Of a stretch of DNA of 34,555 nt, positions 8,404 through 16,627 are shown in pieces (the first letter of the stretch is position 1; each line of letters opens with the position of its first letter). This DNA comes from Bacteroidia bacterium (GTDB taxonomy: Bacteria > Bacteroidota > Bacteroidia > AKYH767-A > OLB10). Under the pieces are notes generated by a model that did no database searches, was not told the DNA's origin, and saw only the letters and a list, made by a program, of their open reading frames with translations. Where the stretch lies: the NCBI GenBank assembly GCA_025450095.1, contig JANWID010000337.1, positions 1 to 34,555 of the forward strand, read 5' to 3'. A program made the translations under genes and the position numbers.

Positions 8404-9561
8404 ATGCAGCCATTAAAAAAAATCAGGTCGAAGCTGCGAAGTTGGTCGCAGGTCCGGTTTACAGAACCTATTGTGATATTTGAAAGTGATGATTGGGGAC
8501 TTTGGCGGTCACCCGAGGATAAATCCGTTCTTGAATCGTTTGGTGAGCCGAAAATCTGGGGTTACGACCAGCTGGAATCTGTAGCAGAACTGGAAGCATT
8601 TTACAAGTTATTTGAAAAGTTTATTGATACAGAAGGGAATCATCCATTCGCGGAAGCCAATTTTGTAATAAGTAATCCTGACTTCAAAGCAACCCAGGCA
8701 AATGGTTACCATGAAATTGTGTTGAAACCAATTTCAAAAGATCCGGAACGACTTGCAAAATGGAAAGAAGGTGTCAACAGAAAAGTATTTCTGCCACAGT
8801 ATCATGGCAGGCTCCATTTTAATTACAAACGAATGTTGCATGCATTGATAAATGATCCTGTAAGCAGGAATATTTTTGAAGCAGGCATACATGGCGGAAT
8901 GAATAATTACCTGGAAGGAAAGTGGGGGCTGCATAGTGAGTATCTCGATTGGGAAACGGGAACCATACCCGATAATCTCAGGCAATGGACACATACCGGA
9001 TTGAATCAATTCGAACAGGTTTTCGGTTATCGCGCAAAAAGTACAGTTGCCCCGCAATATATTTTCACTCCCGGAATGGCTGGAGTTTTCAGAGAAGCTA
9101 ATCTTACCTGTATCCAGGGAACGAATATGCAACTGTATAAAACGGAGGATGGAACAGAGTACAAACGTAATCTTCCAAATGGTTCTTCACATTACGAAAC
9201 ACTCATTGGTATCAGCCGGAATGTAAAATTTGAACCATCGAGAGGTGTTGCAGCATGGAATACCGATGAGGCACTTGCAGCGGCATCGCGGTTAATTGCC
9301 GGAAATATTCCGGTGATCATCGATTCTCATCGCATTAATTATGTTGGAGGATTTGCAGCCAATGGAATAAAAGAACTGGAACGATTTCTCGAAGGCCTGA
9401 TCCGGATGAAAGTTCGTTTCATGGCATCGTTCGAACTGGCCGAAGCTATTACCAGCAATGGAAACTACAAAGAATTTTTCACAGGAAAAAACAAAAACCT
9501 GGAAGCGATTGGAGAGGGGCCGGTAAAAAAATGGATTCGGAACTTGGTAGTCGCTGCCTGA
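8404..9561 (+). CDS. Divergent NodB-like polysaccharide deacetylase (CE4-like)
   Basis: This 385-residue cytoplasmic protein is not a textbook member but shows the parts of a carbohydrate esterase 4 fold. IVIFESDDWG (23-32) fits motif 1, with adjacent aspartates D29 and D30 in place of the usual FDDG. YHGRLH (133-138) gives the HxxxH metal pair H134 and H138 of motif 2. VAPQY near 215-219 could correspond to the proline-containing motif 3, and IIDSHR (305-310) supplies a late histidine. If active it would remove an N- or O-acetyl group from a sugar, probably on a lipid-linked precursor because no signal peptide is present. It sits between a sulfotransferase and a GNAT in a block of modifying enzymes. 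Superfamily assignment is an inference from these motifs. Confidence 0.62.
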   Translation: MQPLKKIRSKLRSWSQVRFTEPIVIFESDDWGLWRSPEDKSVLESFGEPKIWGYDQLESVAELEAFYKLFEKFIDTEGNHPFAEANFVISNPDFKATQANGYHEIVLKPISKDPERLAKWKEGVNRKVFLPQYHGRLHFNYKRMLHALINDPVSRNIFEAGIHGGMNNYLEGKWGLHSEYLDWETGTIPDNLRQWTHTGLNQFEQVFGYRAKSTVAPQYIFTPGMAGVFREANLTCIQGTNMQLYKTEDGTEYKRNLPNGSSHYETLIGISRNVKFEPSRGVAAWNTDEALAAASRLIAGNIPVIIDSHRINYVGGFAANGIKELERFLEGLIRMKVRFMASFELAEAITSNGNYKEFFTGKNKNLEAIGEGPVKKWIRNLVVAA

Positions 9562-9569
9562 AAAAATCA

Positions 9570-10103
9570 ATGAAAAAAGGACTCACCATCATTTATGAAA
9601 TAACCGAAGAATCGGTAAATACCGTGCAGCCGAAAACGCCGGTCGAACTGCGAGAAATTTCATTTAAAGAGATCCGCACAATAATTCCGCTGATACGCGA
9701 GATGAGTGAAGAAAAATTTATTCAGTTTGAGAATCGCATGACGCAGCGTGGTGATCGTTGTTATGTTGCATGGGCCGATATGTTACCAGCACATTATATA
9801 TGGGTACGATTAAAGGGGAGCATGTATTCAGGTTCTGCGGGAGTTTCATTCCCGCTTTCCAAAAATATGGCCTGGTTTCTTGATGCCCGCACTGCTGATG
9901 ATTTTAAGGGGAAAGGAATTTATCCGACGGTATTCAGCAGAATCTGTAAAATATTGTTGTCTGAAAAAAGGCGGGTTTATTGTGATGTATCTGCCACAAA
10001 TAAAGCTTCTCTGAGTGGAATACATAAAACCGGATTTTTCCCGGTCATGAAAATATACCGGTGGGGAAGATTTAAAATCAGGTTTCCTTCCCGGCTTCCA
10101 TGA
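9570..10103 (+). CDS. GNAT-family N-acetyltransferase
   Basis: This is a GNAT fold protein of 177 residues from the ATG at 9570, which lies 8 bp after the preceding stop. An in-frame ATG at 9531 would add 13 residues and a 31-bp overlap and is less attractive. The acetyl-CoA pyrophosphate loop is visible as DFKGKGIYP (111-119). The later segment CDVSATNKASLSGIHKTGF (138-156) is the motif B region common in GNATs, with asparagine 144 and the IHKTGF turn. It probably transfers an acyl group to an amino sugar or other acceptor in the glycan. Placement directly after a deacetylase-like gene and 4 bp overlapping a FemAB-like gene suggests deacetylation followed by re-acylation with another group. 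Confidence 0.78.
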   Translation: MKKGLTIIYEITEESVNTVQPKTPVELREISFKEIRTIIPLIREMSEEKFIQFENRMTQRGDRCYVAWADMLPAHYIWVRLKGSMYSGSAGVSFPLSKNMAWFLDARTADDFKGKGIYPTVFSRICKILLSEKRRVYCDVSATNKASLSGIHKTGFFPVMKIYRWGRFKIRFPSRLP

Positions 10104-11161
10104 CTCCTGTTAAAATCAGCTTTTCTGGTCTGGATCCTTTGAAGTGGAATACACTTGTTAATGACCAGGAAGGAAATGTTCCCTTTTATGACTGGGCTAC
10201 CCTGGAAAGCAGGAACCGGACAAAAGAAGATCCGGAATTTGTTGCCCTCGTACTTGAGGACGCTGGTAACTACCTGATGGCGTTGCCCGGAACAGAACGA
10301 AACGGAAAATTTAACAACTACTTTTTCAGAACTTTCGACAATCTCGATGTACTTATAAAAAGAAATACAACTGCGGAGCAACGCAAAGTATTCATACAAT
10401 TTATTTTTGATTCCTATGAGGGAATCCTGCTCCGTAATTTTAATTCCAGTTCCATACTATTCCGGGATGATTTGAAATTTCTGCAGGGACCTTCCAGGAA
10501 ATGCCCTTATATGGAACTGCCGGCAGACCCGGAAAATATTTTTCCTGTGATTAACAGATCATTTAAGAAAACACTGAGGTGGAATCTGAATGGTATTCCG
10601 AAACTTGGAATCACAACCGAATTTCTTACCGGAAATAATGCACAACAGGTATTTGAAAAAGAATTCATGCCTGCGCACGAAAACCGTATGCTGGAAAAAA
10701 AAATAAATTCCGGATTTGCCGAAACCGTTGTACAGGAATATTTCAGGAAGATCAACTCACATCCGCAAACGGGAGTATTGCTGACACTGGCCCGGCAAAA
10801 TGGAACATTTATCGGGGGAATTTATGGTATTTGTAACCCTAACACATATGCCTACATTGCGTCCGGGATTCGTGCGGATATCGAAAAATACAGTCTGGGA
10901 CAATTCCTGATCTTCAAAACAATGGAATACCTTACAGGGAAACATTGCAGGCGGTTCGATTTTTTACGAGGCACCGAAACGTATAAATCTTTATGGACAA
11001 AAGATTATGAAGTAAACGAATCTCGATATTATTATAAAAATAGTAAAGTAATTTCCGTATTCCTCGATTTCCTGGAGGAGCATAAAAAGCGATATGGCAG
11101 GTTAAAGTGTTTCAAGGTCTTATTGCAATCATGGTTTCGACCGGTACGGAAAATACACTAA
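10100..11161 (+). CDS. FemAB/BioF2-like GNAT acyltransferase (Acetyltransf_6)
   Basis: This 353-residue protein matches the Acetyltransf_6/FemAB-related family that attaches acyl or aminoacyl groups in polysaccharide and cell-wall clusters. Two tandem GNAT-like halves are expected. The diagnostic part is the C-terminal half, where FDFLRGTETYKSLWTKDY runs over 286-303, preceded by GGIYGI and the segment YSLGQFLIFKTMEYL. This run of residues is typical of CelD/BcsL and exosortase-locus FemAB proteins. The start ATG overlaps the GNAT stop by 4 bp, and the stop overlaps the next ATG as TAATG. The acyl donor, either acyl-CoA or aminoacyl-tRNA, cannot be decided from the sequence. Confidence 0.8.
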   Translation: MTPVKISFSGLDPLKWNTLVNDQEGNVPFYDWATLESRNRTKEDPEFVALVLEDAGNYLMALPGTERNGKFNNYFFRTFDNLDVLIKRNTTAEQRKVFIQFIFDSYEGILLRNFNSSSILFRDDLKFLQGPSRKCPYMELPADPENIFPVINRSFKKTLRWNLNGIPKLGITTEFLTGNNAQQVFEKEFMPAHENRMLEKKINSGFAETVVQEYFRKINSHPQTGVLLTLARQNGTFIGGIYGICNPNTYAYIASGIRADIEKYSLGQFLIFKTMEYLTGKHCRRFDFLRGTETYKSLWTKDYEVNESRYYYKNSKVISVFLDFLEEHKKRYGRLKCFKVLLQSWFRPVRKIH

Positions 11162-12543
11162 TGAAAATGCATCAGCCGATAATTCCGCTGAAAGCCATCT
11201 TTCATTCTAAAGGCAAAAATCGAAGCTATGATTACAAATCGATCGCTGTTTTTGCTGCTATGGGATTCTTCCCCGGAAAAAACACTTATTACAATGAAGT
11301 GGAAGTATTACAACCCGCAACCGATTATGATCTGAATGAAAAAGGGGAAATTATTTCGGAGAAAAAATGGTGGGAATGGCATTATCATCCGCGGGATATC
11401 AGCCTGAAACAGGTAGTTGAAGAATTTGCGCATCTGCTTGGAAAATTAGTGAATGAGCCGGCTACCGGGAAAAAGATCATACTGCCTTTATCAGGCGGTC
11501 TCGATAGCCGGACGCTGGCTGCAGAGTTGTCAGGGAATAAAAATGTTCATGCTCTTTCATATGAATTTGAACATGGTTACCGGGAAACTGAAATCGGACG
11601 AAGGCTTGCTGCAATTGCAGGGTTTGATTTCACCGCACTCAAAGTGCCACGAGGTTATTTATGGGATGTTGTGGAATCACTTTCAGAAATTAATGGTTGT
11701 TATGCAGAGTTTACCAATGCCCGGCAAATGGCTTTTATTGAAGAATTCCGCAGTACAGGAGATCATTTCATGTTAGGACATTGGGGCGATGTACTTTTTG
11801 ATAATGTGAATGCATCTGATGACATGGACTTTGATGCACAGGTTTCATTGCTATTGAAAAAAGTAATAAAAAAAGGAGGCATCGAACTTTCGGAAATGTT
11901 ATGGCAGGCATGGGGAATTGAAGGAAATTTCAAGGATCATCTCCGTAAGGTAATCAGTGAACTGCTTGCTGCAATAAAAATTGATAATCCGAATGCCAGG
12001 TTGCGTGCATTTAAATCGATGTACTGGGCTCCGCGATGGACTTCTACAAACCTTGCCGTATTTTCTTCTGTTAAACCGGTTTCACTGCCATATTATCATG
12101 ATGAGATGTGCCGCTTTATCTGCACAGTGCCGGAATACCTGTTGTCAGGCAGAAAAATTCAAATTGAATATCTCCGGATGAAATCACCGGAAATGTCGAC
12201 AGTTACCTGGCAGGCTCACAAGCCATTCAATTTGTATAATTATCATCATAACCATATACCATATAATTTACCTTACCGGATTCAGAATAAAATAGCGAAC
12301 ACAATGGCGAATCTCATAGGAAATCCTTTTGTGCAACGCAATTGGGAACTCCAGTTCAAAGGCGCGGAAAATAATTCCAATTTGAAAAAGTGGTTATTTG
12401 AAAATGAATCTTTGAATTCCTTTGTGCCGATTGAAATAACCCGGGAATTTTACGACCGGTTCCGTTCAGGGGATAGTGTTTACTGGAGTCATCCCGTAAG
12501 TATGTTGCTGACATTATCATTGCACCGTCGGAAAAATTCATGA
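11161..12543 (+). CDS. Asparagine-synthase-like enzyme lacking the glutaminase catalytic cysteine
   Basis: With the ATG at 11161 (TAATG with the previous gene) the product has 461 residues; the ORF is open from 11107 but that would overlap the FemAB-like gene by 55 bp. The ATP-pyrophosphatase loop LPLSGGLDSRT (108-118) is intact, as is the downstream synthetase region. The N-terminal 75 residues look like only the tail of a class II glutaminase domain, with AAMGFFPGKNTYY and EVLQPATDYDL. No Cys2 nucleophile is present, and AsnB enzymes are usually 500-650 residues. It should adenylate a carboxylate, with ammonia or another amine as nucleophile. A uronic acid on the glycan is a reasonable substrate by analogy with WbpS-type enzymes, but this is inferred. 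Confidence 0.82.
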   Translation: MKMHQPIIPLKAIFHSKGKNRSYDYKSIAVFAAMGFFPGKNTYYNEVEVLQPATDYDLNEKGEIISEKKWWEWHYHPRDISLKQVVEEFAHLLGKLVNEPATGKKIILPLSGGLDSRTLAAELSGNKNVHALSYEFEHGYRETEIGRRLAAIAGFDFTALKVPRGYLWDVVESLSEINGCYAEFTNARQMAFIEEFRSTGDHFMLGHWGDVLFDNVNASDDMDFDAQVSLLLKKVIKKGGIELSEMLWQAWGIEGNFKDHLRKVISELLAAIKIDNPNARLRAFKSMYWAPRWTSTNLAVFSSVKPVSLPYYHDEMCRFICTVPEYLLSGRKIQIEYLRMKSPEMSTVTWQAHKPFNLYNYHHNHIPYNLPYRIQNKIANTMANLIGNPFVQRNWELQFKGAENNSNLKKWLFENESLNSFVPIEITREFYDRFRSGDSVYWSHPVSMLLTLSLHRRKNS

Positions 12544-13388
12544 AAGATAAAATTCTTGTTTTCGGTTCCGGGAGAAGCGGCACCAGCTGGCTGGCGGAAA
12601 CAATGGCCCGCCCGAGAGGTTACCGGCTGTTGTTCGAACCGGAACACGACGATCATGTTTCCGGGGGAACTGTGTTGACCGACCGGTTATTGATCCCGGG
12701 TAAAGTTTATCCTGATGTGGACAAATTCCTTTTGAGGTTATTGCGAAACAGGATCGATAACGACTGGATCGCACAGCATAGTTACCGTAAATACAAAATT
12801 CACCTGTGGCCATTCCTGGTGAAAAAGATAATTATAAAATTTGTCAGGTGTAACCTGGGCATGCATTATATGGCCCACCGGTTCCAGGTACCGGTTGTGT
12901 ATATACGTCGTGACCCATATACAACATTACATTCACAACAGCGGGTAAAATTTCCATGGCTCTTCAACCTGGATAAGTTCCGGGAACAAAAGGAACTTGT
13001 AGACCGGGTGAGCGAAATCGGGGGAAAGGGGTTATTTGAAAAAGAACTCAACCCCTTACAGCAACTTTCGTTACGATGGGCCATCGAGAATCTTTTGCCA
13101 TTTCATCCCCGGTTTCAAAGTTCCGAAACTATCAATATAACTTATCTTGATTACCATATGATGAAAGGTAATATCCCGGCATACCGGGAGTTGCTTGACA
13201 AGCTTGGGTTGCAGGTTCCGGTTGATTTAGCAGACCGCCTCGGAAAACCTTCTTCCAAAACTCATCCGCGCAGCATAATTCACAGTGACAGAACACCGGA
13301 CATCGCGCTCTTTACACAACGCGAAAAAGCTGAAATTGATTCAATCCTTGAAATGTTCGGATACCAGCCGGTTGCACAGCCTCATTAA
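12540..13388 (+). CDS. Sulfotransferase-family protein (Sulfotransfer_1/3-like)
   Basis: A second, unrelated-looking sulfotransferase of 282 residues. The phosphosulfate loop is at the extreme N-terminus: VFGSGRSGTSWLAE (7-20), the classic form for PAPS-dependent enzymes. The 3'-phosphate site is at YIRRDPYTTLHSQ (121-133). It starts at an ATGA overlap with the asparagine-synthase-like gene, so it belongs to the same translationally coupled block. It differs from the sulfotransferase at 7593 in subfamily, which suggests two sulfation positions rather than a recent duplication. No signal or membrane segment is seen, so cytoplasmic action is expected. Confidence 0.84.
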   Translation: MKDKILVFGSGRSGTSWLAETMARPRGYRLLFEPEHDDHVSGGTVLTDRLLIPGKVYPDVDKFLLRLLRNRIDNDWIAQHSYRKYKIHLWPFLVKKIIIKFVRCNLGMHYMAHRFQVPVVYIRRDPYTTLHSQQRVKFPWLFNLDKFREQKELVDRVSEIGGKGLFEKELNPLQQLSLRWAIENLLPFHPRFQSSETINITYLDYHMMKGNIPAYRELLDKLGLQVPVDLADRLGKPSSKTHPRSIIHSDRTPDIALFTQREKAEIDSILEMFGYQPVAQPH

Positions 13389-13391
13389 TTC

Positions 13392-14597
13392 GTGGAAAAA
13401 AAAATCGCCATATATTCCGGGATAGTTCCTTCAACAACATTTATTGAAAACCTGATCAGGGCGATTGCTGATGAAGGATGTACGGTTTACATTTTTGGTT
13501 ATTCAAAAAATAAAACAATCTATTCCAATTCCCGGATCTTAGATTTCACACATCCGCGGAAAAATTGGAAAAGGGTAATTTTTGTGACATGGAACAAACT
13601 ACGGCTACGATTTCAGTCTTATGAAAAATACCGGAAACTTAAAAAGCATATTCATTCTAAGAAAGTAAAAAGGAAGATTCGGTGGATATATTGGTTGCGC
13701 TACCTGCCCGTTGTTATGAACCTGCCGGATATATTCCATATTCAATGGGCAAAGAATCTCGACGAATGGATGTTCCTGAAAGAGCTTTTCGGAGTTAAAA
13801 TAGTAGTCAGCTTGCGCGGAACACATATTAAGTATTCTCCACTGGCTAACCCGGAGTTGGCAGCATCTTACCGCCGGAATTTTCCGCGTGTGGATGGCTT
13901 TCATGCAGTATCAAAAGATATTGCAATTACGGCATCGCAATTTGGTGCACCACCTGAAAAGATACGGGTTGTTTATTCAGGTATCGATATTGGTGAGATA
14001 AATAAATATCACACTGCAAAACCAGCTGGTACTTCCACTTCCCTGAATATTATTTCTGTGGGACGAATGAAATGGATAAAAGGATATCACCTGGTGTTGG
14101 ATGCATTGAGAAAACTGGCAGATTCAGGAATTAAGTTTCATTATACTCTTATTGCACGTGGTGATGCAGAAGAAATTCTTTACCAGGCCGCAGACCTGAA
14201 GCTGACGGACTATATTACCATTATTCCGGGGATTCCTCAACAGGAAGTTTTCCGGAAAATTGCAGAATCCGACCTGCTGTTGTTATCAAGTTTTGATGAA
14301 GGTATCGCCAATGTCGCACTGGAAGCAATGGCTTTGGGAATACCGGTTTTAAGCAGTGATTGCGGAGGTATGGAAGAAGTAGTGAATAATAACCAGACAG
14401 GATACATTTACCGGAACAGGGATGTGAATGATCTGTTCGAAAAACTGACTTCATTCGCATCCAAACATCATCTGAATGACGGAGCCGTTACACGACTTGC
14501 AAAGAATTATGTACTGCAACATCATACTGTGGAACAGCTTGGAAGAAATATGAAATTGTTATACCAGGATATTACAGATCCTGTTGTTGCTTCATGA
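13392..14597 (+). CDS. GT4 family glycosyltransferase (GTG start)
   Basis: This 401-residue GT-B transferase begins at a GTG 3 bp after the previous stop; the encoded KKIAIYSGIVPSTTFIENLI is the expected first beta-strand and loop. A long basic stretch at about 70-100 (rich in Lys and Arg) may hold it on the membrane. DIFHIQWAKN and VVSLRGTHIKYSP are typical of the acceptor-binding half in this GT4 subfamily. The C-terminal half carries VGRMKWIKGYHLVLDAL and the EX7E motif at E303/E311 (EGIANVALEAMALG). It overlaps the next transferase by ATGA, and the two have similar layout, so an ancient duplication is possible. Sugar specificity is unknown. Confidence 0.9.
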   Translation: MEKKIAIYSGIVPSTTFIENLIRAIADEGCTVYIFGYSKNKTIYSNSRILDFTHPRKNWKRVIFVTWNKLRLRFQSYEKYRKLKKHIHSKKVKRKIRWIYWLRYLPVVMNLPDIFHIQWAKNLDEWMFLKELFGVKIVVSLRGTHIKYSPLANPELAASYRRNFPRVDGFHAVSKDIAITASQFGAPPEKIRVVYSGIDIGEINKYHTAKPAGTSTSLNIISVGRMKWIKGYHLVLDALRKLADSGIKFHYTLIARGDAEEILYQAADLKLTDYITIIPGIPQQEVFRKIAESDLLLLSSFDEGIANVALEAMALGIPVLSSDCGGMEEVVNNNQTGYIYRNRDVNDLFEKLTSFASKHHLNDGAVTRLAKNYVLQHHTVEQLGRNMKLLYQDITDPVVAS

Positions 14598-15751
14598 AAA
14601 TCGGAATAGTCCTTTCAAGACCTCCCGGCAATTCCGAAACATTTTTCCGAAATAAGATTCTTGCGCTTCAAAATAAAGGATTCGAAGTGGAGCTATTTGT
14701 AGAAAAACCCGATCGCGCCTTTCGGATGTGCAGGCAATATTCACTACCTCAAAAAGGTTGGATGCGGCGGGGATTATATATATTATTTACTTTTCTATTA
14801 AGTCCTGTCCGTAGTGTCAGATTTTTGAAAATGGAATACGGGGAACGAAAAAACCTGCGGATAACAATTAGAAATTATTTTATAAATACGCATCTCCTGA
14901 CCTCCTCTGGACTGAATTGGGTTCATTTTGGATTTGCTACTATGTCCGTCGGGAGGGAAAATATTGCAAAGGCGCTTCATGCAAAAATGGCAATCTCACT
15001 TCGTGGATTTGATATATCCCGATATCCGCTTCGTCATCCGGGCATTTACCTGCTTTCATGGAAGAAAACAGATAAGATTCACACCATTTCAAATGCACTG
15101 TTGCAGAAAGCATTTCTTGCAGGTCTGCCACGACATACTTCCTATTCAAGAATTACACCTGCAATTGATACAACGCTTTTTAAAAATGTTCTGTTTACAG
15201 GTATTCAGACACCGGTCAGGATATTGACCGTAGCACGATTGCATTGGTCTAAAGGTCTTGAATATACGATCCAGGCACTTGCTGAATTGCATCGTGATGG
15301 TATTGAATTCACCTACACCATTGCAGGTGACGGAAAGGAGCATGAACGTCTCATTCTTGCAGCGCATCAATTGGGCATCCGCGATAAAATTATTTTTGCC
15401 GGAAACCAGGAGCATCAACGATTGCCGGATTTTTATAAAAACTGTGATATTTATATTCAGTACAGCGTGCAGGAAGGTTTTTGTAACGCGGTTCTTGAAG
15501 CGCAGGCTATGGGATTGCTGTGCATCGTTTCCGATGCAGAAGGACTTCCTGAGAATGTTATTCATGAAGAAACAGGATGGGTAGTACCAAGGCGATCACC
15601 GCATCTGCTAGCTGACCAGATAAGAAATGTATTGAATAAGGACGAAGCCTACCTCGCTCGTATTCGTGATAACGCACAAAAAAGGGTGGTGGCTTCTTTT
15701 AACCTGGATAAGCAAGCAATGGAATTCGTGAATTTCTATACGGGAACATGA
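14594..15751 (+). CDS. GT4 family glycosyltransferase
   Basis: The 385-residue product is a retaining GT-B glycosyltransferase. The N-terminus KIGIVLSRPPGNSETFFRNKI has the form of the colanic-acid-type GT4 subfamily (WcaL/AmsK-like), and NWVHFGFATMS with MAISLRGFDISRYPLR continues that pattern. The C-terminal domain shows LTVARLHWSKGLEYTI, IAGDGKEHERL and the EX7E motif at E294/E302 (EGFCNAVLEAQAMG). It starts inside the stop of the preceding transferase (ATGA). It should add one sugar to the lipid-linked oligosaccharide at the cytoplasmic face of the inner membrane. Donor identity cannot be told. Confidence 0.9.
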   Translation: MKIGIVLSRPPGNSETFFRNKILALQNKGFEVELFVEKPDRAFRMCRQYSLPQKGWMRRGLYILFTFLLSPVRSVRFLKMEYGERKNLRITIRNYFINTHLLTSSGLNWVHFGFATMSVGRENIAKALHAKMAISLRGFDISRYPLRHPGIYLLSWKKTDKIHTISNALLQKAFLAGLPRHTSYSRITPAIDTTLFKNVLFTGIQTPVRILTVARLHWSKGLEYTIQALAELHRDGIEFTYTIAGDGKEHERLILAAHQLGIRDKIIFAGNQEHQRLPDFYKNCDIYIQYSVQEGFCNAVLEAQAMGLLCIVSDAEGLPENVIHEETGWVVPRRSPHLLADQIRNVLNKDEAYLARIRDNAQKRVVASFNLDKQAMEFVNFYTGT

Positions 15752-15775
15752 TGAATTTTTCAAAAGCAATTTAAC

Positions 15776-16594
15776 ATGTTTAAAAAGGCAATATTATCAG
15801 TTTTACGCAAAGCAGGTTTTGTTCGAAAGAAATGGGTTACCGGGAAAATCCTGGATAGGGAATTCCGGGTGCTAAAAAATACTATCAGAACAATCCCCGA
15901 TAAGGATGATGCCTGGTTATTTGCTTTGAGCCGTCAATGCAGAATTGTTTTTGATATCGGAAGTAATATCGGGCAGGCTGCAATGCAGATATTATATCAT
16001 GATGGAATTAGAAAAATAGTTTTGGTAGATCCTAACCCGGCTGCACTTTCAGCGGCTGCTGAAAATCTTGTCTTCAACAATTTTTCTATTCGGGCAGAAT
16101 TTGTTAATGCGTTTATTTCAGATAAATGCGATGAGGAAATTGAGTTTTATACACAAGGCTCTGGTGCGGCAGGAAGCCGGTACCGTGGATTTGCAAAAAC
16201 AGCTGCCCGGCAGGATTCGCATTTTAAAGTGAATACCCTCACAGTGGATTATCTTGTAAATTACTTTAACCTCGTTCCTGACCTGGTGAAAATTGATGTG
16301 GAAGGTGCCGAAAGAGAAGTACTTGCCGGCTCGGTAAATATTGCATCGAAAGGAACTACCTTATTTTTTGTGGAAGTACATTCCGGTCCTGAGTTAAGCA
16401 TAACGGATAATACTATGGGTATACTGGAATGGTGTAGTAAAAATAATTATACAGCCTGGTACCTGAAAAGTAAATCACACTTAACCCTGGATGCTATCCG
16501 GAGCAGGGGACGTTATCATGCACTGCTTTTGCCTGGTAGTTCTCCAATTCCGGTTTCGATCCGTGATATTAATGAATCCGATCCATTGAAATGA
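15776..16594 (+). CDS. FkbM-family methyltransferase
   Basis: This 272-residue enzyme belongs to the FkbM family of SAM-dependent methyltransferases common in glycan and natural-product clusters. The SAM-binding motif is VFDIGSNIGQ (58-67), the acidic strand end is VLVDPNPAA (82-90), and the family signature is VKIDVEGAEREVL (171-183). The N-terminal 50 residues are basic. FkbM enzymes usually O-methylate hydroxyls, here probably a sugar hydroxyl. It stands 24 bp after one transferase and 33 bp before the next. It is the second methyltransferase of the locus and is not closely similar to the one at 5731. Confidence 0.88.
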   Translation: MFKKAILSVLRKAGFVRKKWVTGKILDREFRVLKNTIRTIPDKDDAWLFALSRQCRIVFDIGSNIGQAAMQILYHDGIRKIVLVDPNPAALSAAAENLVFNNFSIRAEFVNAFISDKCDEEIEFYTQGSGAAGSRYRGFAKTAARQDSHFKVNTLTVDYLVNYFNLVPDLVKIDVEGAEREVLAGSVNIASKGTTLFFVEVHSGPELSITDNTMGILEWCSKNNYTAWYLKSKSHLTLDAIRSRGRYHALLLPGSSPIPVSIRDINESDPLK

Positions 16595-16627
16595 ACCGTG
16601 ATTATTAAATCATATTAGTCGATTACC

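Noticed and set aside
11107..11160. Upstream ATG extension of the asparagine-synthase-like gene
   Set aside because: It would overlap the FemAB-like gene by 55 bp and does not supply a glutaminase cysteine; ATG at 11161 makes a TAATG junction.
15146..15565. 139-residue minus-strand ORF
   Set aside because: It lies inside the conserved donor-binding half of the 14594 transferase; shadow of that gene.
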